Assembly: GCA_037442505.1 (NCBI GenBank)
Contig: JBBIPZ010000001.1
Span: forward strand, 135,281 to 199,280
Direction of reading: 5' to 3'
DNA: 64,000 bases
Origin: JBBIPZ01 sp037442505 [NCBI: Deltaproteobacteria bacterium]
GTDB lineage: Bacteria > CALINM01
Of the stretch, positions 40,031 to 48,998 are shown in pieces. Position 1 is the first letter of the stretch, and each line of letters opens with the position of its first letter. The notes beneath the pieces are model-generated. The model made no database searches. It was given only the letters and a program-made list of their open reading frames with translations, and was not told where the DNA came from. A program made the position numbers and the translations under genes.

Positions 40031-41065
40031 TCAATCATAAACAGAAAGTTTTTTTGAAATAGCACTTGGTATATTCCACAGTGGCAAGACTAAATCTGCT
40101 ATTTTAGCTGTAACTATCTCTTTCGGCATACCGTAGATTATGGCAGATTCTACAGATTCTGCCCAAATTTCTGCACCCGCATTTTTTAATGCTATTGCCC
40201 CCATTTTGCCGTCTGACCCCATTCCTGTAAGAACTATTGCAGTAGTTCTTTTTGCAAAAGGAACGAGAGAGTTAAACAAATGGTTAACCGAAGGGACGTA
40301 AATATCTTCGTCTTTCTTTTTATCTATCTTAATAAAAAGTGATGAATTTTTTTGTGTAACGGTCATATGATGTCCGCCGGGGCTAATATAAACGGACCCT
40401 GCTTTTATAAGTTCGCCATCTTTCCCTTCCGAAACATCAAGGTTTGTTATTCTGTTAAGTCTTTCGGCAAACACCTTTGTAAAACCTTCTGGCATATGTT
40501 GCGCAATCAATATGGCTGTATTAGGTAGTGACTTTATCTCTAAAAGTATCTTTTGAAGAGCCTGAGGCCCCCCCGTGGACGAACCAATTGCGATAATGCT
40601 AAGTGTCTCTTCGTGTTGAGGTGGTGGAGCAATAGTTTTCAGTTCTGTTTTCTTCTTAGGTGTTGTCGCCAACAATGCCGCTCTAATCTTGAAAATCAGG
40701 TCTTTCTTTATATCCAGAAGCTTTAATGATGCCTGTTGTGTTGGTTTGGCAACTAAATCTACAGCTCCTAACTCTAAAGCCTTAAATACGTTATCAGAGG
40801 ATGCCATACTTGAAACTACAATTACAGGTGTAGGTTGTTCTGACATCAAGAAACGAAGAAAAGAAAAACCGTCCATTTCAGGCATTTCGAGGTCCAGTGT
40901 AATTAAATCAGGCTTAAGTTGAATCGCCTTTTTTAAACCATCTACTCCATTGGTTGCCGTATCAACAACTTGAAAATCAGGTTCGCTTTCGATAAGCTCC
41001 TTTAAGACCTTGCGTGTAAAAGGTGAATCATCTATAACAAGGATTCGTTTCATTTTTTTTCTCAT
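40031..41065 (-). CDS. cheB: chemotaxis protein-glutamate methylesterase/glutaminase CheB
   Basis: 344 residues. Receiver domain (about 5-125) with IDDSPFTRKVLKEL and phospho-Asp in LDLEMPEMDG; catalytic domain with Ser in IGSSTGGPQAL, His in AQHMPEGFTKVF and Asp in LTGMGSDGKMGA. It removes methyl groups from receptors and deamidates Gln sites. The first ATG is used here; an internal ATG four codons on (MKRILVIDDS) is equally possible. It implies that methyl-accepting receptors exist elsewhere in the genome. Confidence 0.95.
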   Translation of the reverse strand: MRKKMKRILVIDDSPFTRKVLKELIESEPDFQVVDTATNGVDGLKKAIQLKPDLITLDLEMPEMDGFSFLRFLMSEQPTPVIVVSSMASSDNVFKALELGAVDLVAKPTQQASLKLLDIKKDLIFKIRAALLATTPKKKTELKTIAPPPQHEETLSIIAIGSSTGGPQALQKILLEIKSLPNTAILIAQHMPEGFTKVFAERLNRITNLDVSEGKDGELIKAGSVYISPGGHHMTVTQKNSSLFIKIDKKKDEDIYVPSVNHLFNSLVPFAKRTTAIVLTGMGSDGKMGAIALKNAGAEIWAESVESAIIYGMPKEIVTAKIADLVLPLWNIPSAISKKLSVYD

Positions 41066-41071
41066 TCTTAC

Positions 41072-41920
41072 TCAGGGCTTTTGATAAACCATATCATTTT
41101 TAAAATGCCTTATTGTGAAAGAGGTTGATATGTTAATAAGAGATTCTGCATGTCCTAAAAGCAAAAATCCACCTCTTTCCAACTTTTCATAAAAATTTTC
41201 AACAACGGCTTTTCTTGAAGCTCCATCAAAATATATTAGCACATTCCTGCAAAAAATAATATCCATCGTTGGTAAAAACCCTATCTTGTTTTTGTCAAGA
41301 AGATTTAGATTTCCAAAACTAACAAGTTCTCTTATTGGTGCCTTAACTTTTGCTCCAGCTGTACCCAAATCATCAAAAAACTTTCTTTTTTGTTCTTCTG
41401 TGGTAGAACGAAAAGAGTTCTGATAATAAACGGCTTCTCTTGCTATTTTTATACACCGCTGACTGATATCGCTGCCAAAAATGCTGACCTTATAGTTGTC
41501 AAAGATATCTTTTTTGCTGTAAAGGAGCATTGCTATTGTGTAAGGTTCTTCGCCAGTGGAGCAGCCAGCTGACCAGATTCTTATAACATCACCTTTATTT
41601 TTATTTTTCACAACCTCGTAAATGATCTCATCTGTGAATGCCTTTAACTGATAATCTTCACGAAAAAAGTAGGTTTCATTTGTGGTGATGGTATCGTAAA
41701 TAAAAACAAACTCTTCCTCTTTTTTTTTGTCATACTTTAAGAAAAAGATGTATTCTCTAAAGCTTTGAAACTTAAGTTCCTTTAACCTTGTGCCCAAACG
41801 TTTTTCAAGAATATACTTAGAACTGTCGTCAAAAAATATACCACACTTATCTTTTATAAGATCTCTTAGTGTTCGGAACTCCTCGTCAGAAAGCTTTATT
41901 CCAGAAGTCATTTCCCACAT
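41072..41920 (-). CDS. cheR: chemotaxis protein methyltransferase CheR
   Basis: 282 residues. N-terminal four-helix domain (SDEEFRTLRDLIKDKCGIFF, then TTNETYFFRE with the conserved Arg), SAM domain with SAGCSTGEEPYTIAMLL, GSDISQRCIKIAREA and IIFCRNVLIYFD. Methylates receptor glutamates with S-adenosylmethionine, opposing CheB, whose gene follows after 6 bp. Confidence 0.95.
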   Translation of the reverse strand: MWEMTSGIKLSDEEFRTLRDLIKDKCGIFFDDSSKYILEKRLGTRLKELKFQSFREYIFFLKYDKKKEEEFVFIYDTITTNETYFFREDYQLKAFTDEIIYEVVKNKNKGDVIRIWSAGCSTGEEPYTIAMLLYSKKDIFDNYKVSIFGSDISQRCIKIAREAVYYQNSFRSTTEEQKRKFFDDLGTAGAKVKAPIRELVSFGNLNLLDKNKIGFLPTMDIIFCRNVLIYFDGASRKAVVENFYEKLERGGFLLLGHAESLINISTSFTIRHFKNDMVYQKP

Positions 41921-41923
41921 ATA

Positions 41924-43801
41924 TCAGTCTCCGGTTGAGATACTTTCTTGAGAAATGTGGACGGGTAAATAATCTTTTCCTTTTTCTTTTTCGATAAGTG
42001 AAGTTAATTTTAGTGAAACATCTTCCATTCCTGCTGTTCTGAAAAAGTTTGTCAATTCAATAAAGATATCTTTATCATCAAACTCAAAAGCTTTTTTTAT
42101 AAAAAGTTCAGAGGAAAGAGGCAAGCCTTTTTCCAGAAGTGTCAATAAACCGAAAAAGGAGAATGGTGTTACATCTTCAAATATTTTTTCTTGATGTTTT
42201 GCCAATATTTCCGGGGCAAGCTTATAGATGCTCTCTATCACTGTCTTTTTTATCTGTAGATCTTCACTGGCAAGAAAGTTTACTAAAGTTTCGACACAAT
42301 CTTTGTTTCCAATATTCCCCAACGCCTCTATCACTCTAAGTTGTACATTTTCATTTTCATCTGTAAGATAAAAAAGTAGTTCATTTGTTAAATCTTGTAC
42401 TTTTCTCTCTCCAATGATTTGAACAGCCTTTTCCCGTACATCAGAAAATGGGCTCTTCAATGCCTTGTTTAGATAATTTTTGTTTATAGAATCGGTCTTA
42501 TGAAGCAGTTCAAGGATGGAAAGCAGTTTATCCTTTTCGCCGTGTAAGAAAATTTCATCGGCGATATAGTATGGGAAATTATCTTTGTTTATCAACAAAG
42601 ACAGAGAATTTACAGCTTGTTCTCTCACATCAGGATAAGGATCGTTCATTAGCTTAAACAGACAGTTAATAGCAGCTTCTCCTCCCAATCTACCTAGAGA
42701 AAATGCAATAGCCTGTCTTGTGTGCCCAAATTGAGCCTGACATAACTCGATAAGCTTTGTCTTTGCATCATAAGCTCCAAAAACACCACACAGATATGCA
42801 AGATATGCCTGTTTTTTGTCGTGATATTTGTCCAAACTGGATACAATCAAAGAGATATTGCTGAATGGCGCATAAGAAGAGAAGCTTCCAAAAAGCTCCA
42901 ATGCCTCATCATCAGCCTTTTCAATAAGTGATTTAAAAAACTTTTCATCTTCAGTTATAAAAGCAAGCAGAGCAAAAACTTTCGATTCGTTGGTAGAAGG
43001 TTCAAAAAGTTTCTCGTAAATCTCGCAATATGTTATGCAATCTTTCACTGACTTTTTAAGTTCTGAAAGTTTATCAGGATTTTGTTCAAAAAGTTCATAT
43101 AATTTTCGTGCAGCATTTATTTTTAAGTAATTTGAATTTTCAGAAAATGATTTTTTTAGCAGTTCAACATTATGAGGTGGTTTTATGAGTGGAAGCAAAT
43201 CAAGGATTGGCTTTCTTAGCTGTGAAACATCAAAAAGAGGTATGATCTTTTCTGCATCAAAAGGCACACCAATCTGGGCAAGCGCTTCAATAATAACAAA
43301 TGAAAGCCATTGTTTTTCAGGATCTAACAGGTTCATTAAAGACGTAACAGCATTTTCACAACCAATTTTGCCTATATTTTCACATGCAGCAATAACAACA
43401 TTTTCTGACGTGTCGTTGAGCGCATCTATAAGAAAACTACATACGTCTTTACAGCGAATATCGCCCATAATATCAAGGATAAACTTTCTTACGTCTTCGT
43501 CAGCAGCAGAAAAATGTTTTTTTAAATAAGGTATTGCAGGTATGCCAATTAAAGAAAGGGCTTCTTGTGATGCATTCCTTAACCCTGCGTTTTCTTCAGA
43601 TGAAAGACCTAAAATAAGTAGTTTAATTATAGCTTCATCTGGATACCTTGTGGCAAGCTCAACAGCCTCTTTTCTTACCCGCCAGCTTTTGTCACCAAGG
43701 CATTCAAAAAAAAGTTCAAGATTGCTATCGGTTTGAGTAAAATTTTCTTTTAAAGAGATTATTTGTGCACGTTTTTTTTCTTCCCTTTCGAGATCTTCCA
43801 T
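41924..43801 (-). CDS. HEAT-repeat protein of the chemosensory operon
   Basis: 625 residues from the ATG at 43801, preceded by AAGGAAGA; a TTG seven codons earlier has no ribosome site. The protein is an array of helical HEAT repeats, clearest at DKSWRVRKEAVELATRYPD, EDVRKFILDIMGDIRC, GHTRQAIAFSLGRLGGEAAI, DPYPDVREQAVNSLSLL and ENVQLRVIEALGNIGNKDCVETLVNFLAS. No catalytic motif. Such solenoids act as protein-protein scaffolds, and HEAT genes recur in gliding and pilus-type chemosensory operons. A role as an array or output scaffold is inferred from its place between CheR and the Zn-ribbon receiver gene. Confidence 0.85.
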   Translation of the reverse strand: MEDLEREEKKRAQIISLKENFTQTDSNLELFFECLGDKSWRVRKEAVELATRYPDEAIIKLLILGLSSEENAGLRNASQEALSLIGIPAIPYLKKHFSAADEDVRKFILDIMGDIRCKDVCSFLIDALNDTSENVVIAACENIGKIGCENAVTSLMNLLDPEKQWLSFVIIEALAQIGVPFDAEKIIPLFDVSQLRKPILDLLPLIKPPHNVELLKKSFSENSNYLKINAARKLYELFEQNPDKLSELKKSVKDCITYCEIYEKLFEPSTNESKVFALLAFITEDEKFFKSLIEKADDEALELFGSFSSYAPFSNISLIVSSLDKYHDKKQAYLAYLCGVFGAYDAKTKLIELCQAQFGHTRQAIAFSLGRLGGEAAINCLFKLMNDPYPDVREQAVNSLSLLINKDNFPYYIADEIFLHGEKDKLLSILELLHKTDSINKNYLNKALKSPFSDVREKAVQIIGERKVQDLTNELLFYLTDENENVQLRVIEALGNIGNKDCVETLVNFLASEDLQIKKTVIESIYKLAPEILAKHQEKIFEDVTPFSFFGLLTLLEKGLPLSSELFIKKAFEFDDKDIFIELTNFFRTAGMEDVSLKLTSLIEKEKGKDYLPVHISQESISTGD

Positions 43802-43802
43802 T

Positions 43803-44702
43803 TTATCTTCCTTGTTTTTCAAGAAGCTCTATCATAGATTCGTAAATAAGGTCTTTTGCCTTGTTTGCCACTTCAGGGATTTTTTTAGTCAAATGAACGA
43901 TACCATCGTCTATGTCAATTTTTAGCTGTTGATAGAAGTTATTTTTATTTAAAAACTTAATCTTTTCCTGGTTATAAAGTGCAATATCAGAGACGATTAA
44001 TCGTGCCAATTTTTTTGCACGTTCTGGAACGTCTTTAATCGAGTTTATATAATCGTTCTCGTGTTGCTTTATTTTGTCTCGTTCAACATCTATATTTTTT
44101 TCGTCAAGCAGGATATCTCTGTTGTCTTTCAGTGCTTCTTTAGCAATTACAGTTGTTTCGACTGTTTTTTCTACCTGTGTAGAAATGTTTGTGCCTTTCA
44201 GGTGTTTAAGTAGTTTTGGCAAAAGATCATCAGGAATATGATGTTTTTCTATGTAATCATCTGCACCGTAAAGATTTTGTGGTTTTCTTTTATAACGAGT
44301 TCTGTCATAAATTGATGCTACAAGAATTATCTTAGTGTTTTTAAGCTCAGGATCGTTTTTAATCTTTTCACATAGCTCAAAACCAAATATGCCCGGCAAC
44401 GCCACATCAATAATGACAGCCGCAGGTTTTGTCACTTTTACAAGTTTTAGTGCCGCATGTCCATCGTAGGCATAATCTATCGAAAAATCTGCACGTTCTA
44501 AAATTTTTCTTATTACGTTCACGACGCGAAAATCGTCATGTGCTACGACAATTTTATTAGAGTTGTTAGAATTTTCAGTAGCGTTTAATGAAACAACAAA
44601 GCTTGAAAAACATTTTTTACACGTAACGGATAATTTTTGCCTGTTTTGGGGGAGTTTGTTCAAGGCGTATCGGGCTTTACATTGGGGGCATGTGATAATC
44701 AA
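43803..44702 (-). CDS. zinc-ribbon receiver-domain protein
   Basis: 299 residues. Residues 1-40 form an MJ0042-type zinc ribbon (CPQC-KARY ... CKKC). Residues about 50-165 form a receiver domain with HDDFRVVNVIRKIL, phospho-Asp in AVIIDVALPGIFG and a changed Lys region (YIEKHHIPDDL, so KH rather than KP). The C-terminal 100 residues are helical (PERAKKLARLIVSDIALYNQEK), a conserved module in this protein type in δ-proteobacteria. The ATG start overlaps the stop of the preceding CheW gene by 4 bp, and the HEAT gene follows after 1 bp. Probably a phosphorylatable output or adaptor of CheA. Confidence 0.85.
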   Translation of the reverse strand: MIITCPQCKARYALNKLPQNRQKLSVTCKKCFSSFVVSLNATENSNNSNKIVVAHDDFRVVNVIRKILERADFSIDYAYDGHAALKLVKVTKPAAVIIDVALPGIFGFELCEKIKNDPELKNTKIILVASIYDRTRYKRKPQNLYGADDYIEKHHIPDDLLPKLLKHLKGTNISTQVEKTVETTVIAKEALKDNRDILLDEKNIDVERDKIKQHENDYINSIKDVPERAKKLARLIVSDIALYNQEKIKFLNKNNFYQQLKIDIDDGIVHLTKKIPEVANKAKDLIYESMIELLEKQGR

Positions 44703-45166
44703 ATTATGCCCTCCTTAAGTCTTTTATGGTGAGGCAAGACATGTTCTATGAAAAGCCTTTCGATATCCAAAATCATTATTACCTTACCGTCCAGATAAAA
44801 ACCGCCAGAAAAATAATTGTGTTGAATATTAGAGACAAGACCTGGAGTGGGAAGAATTTTATCTTCATCTATTCTCAATATATCTTCTATATCATCACTT
44901 TTTAGCCCGACAATTTTTTTCTTTACTGCAACTATCAATATCTTGTTTTTTTTCTGTTCTTTCTGAATTTCATTTTCCATGCCTAAAAGACGCCTGGTAT
45001 CAATTAATGGCAAAAAAAAGCCTCTTAAATGAATCAGTCCATCAAAGAAATAAGGAGCCTGAGGCAGTTTAGTTGGTTGGGAGTAAGGTATAATTTCCCT
45101 TGCGTATTTTAACTCTACGGCAAATAACTGTTCATTTAGTTTCAGTAATAAAAACTTTTTTTCCAT
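44699..45166 (-). CDS. cheW: chemotaxis coupling protein CheW (second copy)
   Basis: 155 residues, one CheW domain: FLLLKLNEQLFAVELKYAREII, LPQAPYFFDGLIHLRGFFLPLIDTRRLLGM and VGLKSDDIEDILRI. It bridges CheA and receptors. It follows the other CheW after 5 bp. Two CheW genes suggest separate array roles, for example one for core units and one for linking rings. Confidence 0.9.
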   Translation of the reverse strand: MEKKFLLLKLNEQLFAVELKYAREIIPYSQPTKLPQAPYFFDGLIHLRGFFLPLIDTRRLLGMENEIQKEQKKNKILIVAVKKKIVGLKSDDIEDILRIDEDKILPTPGLVSNIQHNYFSGGFYLDGKVIMILDIERLFIEHVLPHHKRLKEGII

Positions 45167-45171
45167 AATAT

Positions 45172-45810
45172 TTAAAAATTCAATATTTTTTCTAAATCGA
45201 GCATTCTTATCATTCTATCATTAAATAAGGCAACACCTTTTATGAACTCTTGTTTTGCACCTGATAAATTCATAGGTGTAGGAATAATATCGTTTGTAGA
45301 AATTTTCGCGATTTGGGTTATCGCATCAACAATTAAACTTATTTTCTCGTTACAGCATTCGATAATTACAATTTTAGAATTAATTGAATCAATTAATGCT
45401 GGTATGTCAAGTAGCTTTTTTATGTCAAATATGGGCATCACTTCTCCACGAATAGAAATGATACCTAATATAAAATCCAATGTTTTAGGAACTTCTGTCA
45501 GTGGTCTGTTTTTAATAATTTCTTTTACAAAGCCAACATCTATGGCGTATTCTTCTTCCCCTAATTTAAAACACAAAAACTCTTTTAACTCTCTGGTGTC
45601 CTTTACGGAGTATTTCCTGTATAGATTCTCCTCATCTATAAACTCGATGTGATCATCAATTTGTTCTTTATATTCAGATATTTCTTGCTTAGGAGGCACA
45701 GGCATTACTTGTGTCGTTTCTTGTGCAAAACTTTCCTGTTTTTCTTCAATAAGGTTAGCAGGTTGTTCCTTTTTCTTTTTACTTTTCTTTCTAATCTCAG
45801 CAATATTCAT
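45172..45810 (-). CDS. cheW: chemotaxis coupling protein CheW with N-terminal extension
   Basis: 212 residues. An N-terminal extension of about 70 residues, basic at first (RKKSKKKKEQ) and then Gln/Glu-rich, is followed by a CheW domain (FLCFKLGEEEYAIDVGFVKEII, VPKTLDFILGIISIRGEVMPIFDIKKLL and VDAITQIAKI). The extension is unlike ordinary CheW and may contact another array protein or the ATPase encoded 3 bp upstream. Confidence 0.9.
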   Translation of the reverse strand: MNIAEIRKKSKKKKEQPANLIEEKQESFAQETTQVMPVPPKQEISEYKEQIDDHIEFIDEENLYRKYSVKDTRELKEFLCFKLGEEEYAIDVGFVKEIIKNRPLTEVPKTLDFILGIISIRGEVMPIFDIKKLLDIPALIDSINSKIVIIECCNEKISLIVDAITQIAKISTNDIIPTPMNLSGAKQEFIKGVALFNDRMIRMLDLEKILNF

Positions 45811-45813
45811 AAT

Positions 45814-46617
45814 TTAGTTCCAATTAAGGTATTCTGCAGCTGCTTCTTCAATAATCCCTGTATCAATATACTTTTTTTCGTGAGCAAATGCAATAAGTAA
45901 AGCGTTCTGTGCTATATGGTTTATCACCCTCGGAATTCCTTTTGAGTGTTTATAAATAAGCTTTGAGCTTTCAATGTTAAAAGGATTTTGTCTGGCTCCA
46001 GCTATATTAAGCCTATGTTCAATGTATTTTACTGTCTCTTCTTCTGTTAAAGGGCCTAAGTGGTAAAAAAAACCAACCCTCTGCTTAAACGCCTCCCAGT
46101 TTCCGCGTTTCATTTTTTCTTTTAGCTCGGGTTGCCCTAAAAGTATGATAGATATAAGATTTTCATCATCTAACTGAAAATTCGTAATAATTCTTATTTC
46201 TTCAAATATGTCTTTGGTCGTTATTAGTTGAGCTTCATCAATGATTAATATGGGCGTTTTGCCATTTTCGTAAAATTTGAAAAGTATTTCATAAATCTGT
46301 TCCATCAGGTCTTTTTTAAAGTATTTAGGTTCTTTACCGGAAAAACCTTTAACGATGTTACGTAAAAACTGCGTTGGTGTGCCCCTCGGGTTTATCATAA
46401 CATAGGGTACAAAACTGTCATCAAGTAAATCTAAAAGTTTTCTCGAGAGTGTAGTCTTTCCGCAGCCGATATCACCTGTAACAACAATAATTTCTTTCTC
46501 TTCGGCGCCATACTGCATTCTGGCAAGCGCTTCTTTATGTTCTTTGCTGAGATAAATAAACGTAGGATCAGGTGTTTTTGAGAATGGTTTTTGTTTTAAA
46601 CCAAAAAAGTTAAGCAT
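45814..46617 (-). CDS. ExeA/MshM-type AAA ATPase
   Basis: 267 residues. N-terminal FGLKQKPFSKTPDPTFIYLS is diagnostic of the GspA/ExeA/MshM family. Walker A GDIGCGKT (48-55), Walker B ILIIDEAQ, sensor-like IILLGQPEL, and the C-terminal helical lid with HSKGIPRVINHIAQNALL. In secretion and pilus systems these ATPases help assemble secretin-type complexes across peptidoglycan. Here there is no C-terminal membrane or peptidoglycan domain, and the gene lies between cheA and cheW. It could couple the chemosensory array to a pilus or secretion machine. Confidence 0.88.
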   Translation of the reverse strand: MLNFFGLKQKPFSKTPDPTFIYLSKEHKEALARMQYGAEEKEIIVVTGDIGCGKTTLSRKLLDLLDDSFVPYVMINPRGTPTQFLRNIVKGFSGKEPKYFKKDLMEQIYEILFKFYENGKTPILIIDEAQLITTKDIFEEIRIITNFQLDDENLISIILLGQPELKEKMKRGNWEAFKQRVGFFYHLGPLTEEETVKYIEHRLNIAGARQNPFNIESSKLIYKHSKGIPRVINHIAQNALLIAFAHEKKYIDTGIIEEAAAEYLNWN

Positions 46618-46637
46618 TCTTTTAAATCCTCAGATGT

Positions 46638-48605
46638 TTACATTTTTGCACCAATCTCATCAAGTAAACCGGAAGGATCCAGCACCAGTATAATTTTGCC
46701 ATCCCCAATCTGAGTAGCACCAGCAATACCACGTGTTTTGATAAATTTACCCATAGATTTTATAACTATGTCACTGTATCCAATTATCTCATCCACCACT
46801 ATACCCGCCTTTTTTTCGCCAACCTTTAAAATAACTAAAAAACGAAATGTTTCAGGCATCTCGCCAAACTCGAAAATTTTTTCTAAATATGATACTGGTA
46901 AAGCAGAATTTCTAAAATTGATTACATCTTCTCCAGAAATCTTAAGTAAATGTCCCTTGTTAATTTCAACCACTTCTTCTACAGAAGCTATAGGGATTGC
47001 AAACAACTTCCCTGTTGTCTTAATGATTATTGACTGAATTATTATCAATGTGAGTGGAAGTGTAAGGATAAAAGTAGTTCCAACATCTTTCTCTGATTTA
47101 ACATCAACTATGCCTCTAAGTCTTGTTAAATTGCTTTTTACTACATCTAAACCAACCCCCCTGCCAGAAATTTCTGTGGCAACATCTTTTTCGCTAAAAC
47201 CGGGGGTAAATATTGTCTGAATAAGGTAATCATCAGAAACATCCTGATCGGAGGTAATTTTTCCAGTTTTAATCAGTTTTTCTCTAATTTTAACCAAATC
47301 GATACCTTTACCATCGTCTTTTACCTCAATATAAACATTGTTACCTTTTTGATATGCAGAAAGCTCTATGTGCCCAACAGTTGGCTTCCCTTTTTGTTTA
47401 CGTATTTCAGGCTCCTCAATCCCGTGATCGATTGCATTACGAATAATATGCATCAAAGGATCTGCAAGCTCCTCTATTAAATATTTATCAAGTTCGGTTT
47501 CTCCGCCTTTAACTACAATGGACAACTCTTTTTTTAACTCATGGGCAATCTTTTTTACGTTTCTTTCTAATTTTTCGAACAGTTGATTAAGTGGCACCAT
47601 TCTCACAGCCATCACCGATTCCTGTAACTCGTTAATCTTTTTCCCAAGCGCATTTACAACTTTAGAAAGAGTAAGATTTAACTCATTGTTGTGTAAATGC
47701 ATCTTTACATTTTCTATAAGCTGCATAACCTCCGTTTTTTGAGTTACAAGTTCACCGACGATATTCATTAAATTGTCCAGCTTTGATATGTCCACCCTTA
47801 TGGTATTGCTGATACTTTTTAGCTGTCCAGTGTCTATGTCCCTGCCGGTAATGTCTTTATCTTCATTAGTGATAAACCTTTCTTCGATTAGTTTTTCTAT
47901 TTCATAAATATATTTTCCCTTTATGGGGATCTCATCTGGAGATTTTTCCGTTGCAAAGATTAAAGAAAATATGATGTTTCCGGGCTGGTCAGATGGTTTA
48001 GGCAGTGTGCTTATAAGCTCTCCAGAAGTTTTTAAGATAGAAGTGATTTCGTTCAATCGTTCATCAAACTCTTCTAAGGAAAAGACAAACTGAATAGAAT
48101 AAATATTTCTTCCTTTTTTTAGATTATCAGACAACCTGTGTTCTTCATACTCTGTAAGTACGTTTTTAAGTGTTGCAAGGACTGAAGAGGACCTTTCCTC
48201 AGTTTGAGAATTTTTTGTAAATACTTGACTTATTTTTTCGACAAATGGGTCTATCGGGATATCATCCTTACTTCCATCTGCAATCTTTTTTATATTAGAA
48301 ACAATTAAATCTTTGCCTTCTAAAAGTATGTCAAAGACCTGATTATCAACGACAAGTTTCCCGAGCCTGATTTTATCCAAAAAACTTTCAAGCTGATGGG
48401 AAAGATTGGAAAGATTGGAAAAACCAAACATGCCTGAAATACCTTTAATGGTATGAAAGTCGCGAAAAATCGCATTTATTAGCTCTGGGGACTCTTTCCC
48501 CTCTGTAGAGAGTTCTTCAAAAGAAAACAGATTCTTTTCAATGTTTTCAACAAGCTCTTCGACTTCAGCTATAAACTCTTTTAACGCTTTGTTATTTTCT
48601 GGCAT
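46638..48605 (-). CDS. cheA: chemotaxis histidine kinase CheA
   Basis: 655 residues. HPt domain with phosphorylated H51 in FRDFHTIKGISGMFGF, a P2-like α/β region (about 165-245), dimerisation helices (ISKLDNLMNIVGELVTQ), HATPase with ELADPLMHIIRNAIDHGIE, KDDGKGID and GRGVGLDVV, and the C-terminal CheW-like domain. It phosphorylates the CheY proteins, CheB and probably the Zn-ribbon receiver protein. A single HPt domain, no receiver fusion, so phosphate must go to separate proteins. A cheY lies 2 bp upstream. Confidence 0.96.
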   Translation of the reverse strand: MPENNKALKEFIAEVEELVENIEKNLFSFEELSTEGKESPELINAIFRDFHTIKGISGMFGFSNLSNLSHQLESFLDKIRLGKLVVDNQVFDILLEGKDLIVSNIKKIADGSKDDIPIDPFVEKISQVFTKNSQTEERSSSVLATLKNVLTEYEEHRLSDNLKKGRNIYSIQFVFSLEEFDERLNEITSILKTSGELISTLPKPSDQPGNIIFSLIFATEKSPDEIPIKGKYIYEIEKLIEERFITNEDKDITGRDIDTGQLKSISNTIRVDISKLDNLMNIVGELVTQKTEVMQLIENVKMHLHNNELNLTLSKVVNALGKKINELQESVMAVRMVPLNQLFEKLERNVKKIAHELKKELSIVVKGGETELDKYLIEELADPLMHIIRNAIDHGIEEPEIRKQKGKPTVGHIELSAYQKGNNVYIEVKDDGKGIDLVKIREKLIKTGKITSDQDVSDDYLIQTIFTPGFSEKDVATEISGRGVGLDVVKSNLTRLRGIVDVKSEKDVGTTFILTLPLTLIIIQSIIIKTTGKLFAIPIASVEEVVEINKGHLLKISGEDVINFRNSALPVSYLEKIFEFGEMPETFRFLVILKVGEKKAGIVVDEIIGYSDIVIKSMGKFIKTRGIAGATQIGDGKIILVLDPSGLLDEIGAKM

Positions 48606-48607
48606 AG

Positions 48608-48985
48608 TTACAGTCCTAATAATTTTTTGACCTGTTCTTTTAACATTTCAGCGGTAAAAGGCTTTTTTAAATACGAACTTGCCCCCATAGACATAGCACG
48701 CTTTAGATCCTCTTCTTTTGTCTCCGTGGATATCATTAGTACAGGAATATTTTTGTAAAGTTCTGATTTTTTAACAAAACTTAAAAGTTCAAGCCCGTTA
48801 ATATCCGGCATATTTATATCAGATATAATGAGAGATAACTCTCCTCTTGGCAGTTCTCTTAATGCCTCAAATCCTGTCTTCGCCTCGAAAAATGTAAAAT
48901 TGCCCAGTTCTTCTAAACTTGAGATGATAAAAGCCCTCATTGCGCTTGAATCATCTACAATCATAACCTTTTTGAGTTCTTCCAT
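48608..48985 (-). CDS. cheY: CheY-like response regulator next to cheA
   Basis: 125 residues, receiver domain only: VDDSSAMRAFIISSL, phospho-Asp in LIISDINMPDINGLELL, Ser in VLMISTET, Lys in SYLKKPF. Intact active site. Paired with cheA, so it is the most likely main phosphate acceptor. Confidence 0.93.
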   Translation of the reverse strand: MEELKKVMIVDDSSAMRAFIISSLEELGNFTFFEAKTGFEALRELPRGELSLIISDINMPDINGLELLSFVKKSELYKNIPVLMISTETKEEDLKRAMSMGASSYLKKPFTAEMLKEQVKKLLGL

Positions 48986-48998
48986 TTTAAAGACCTCT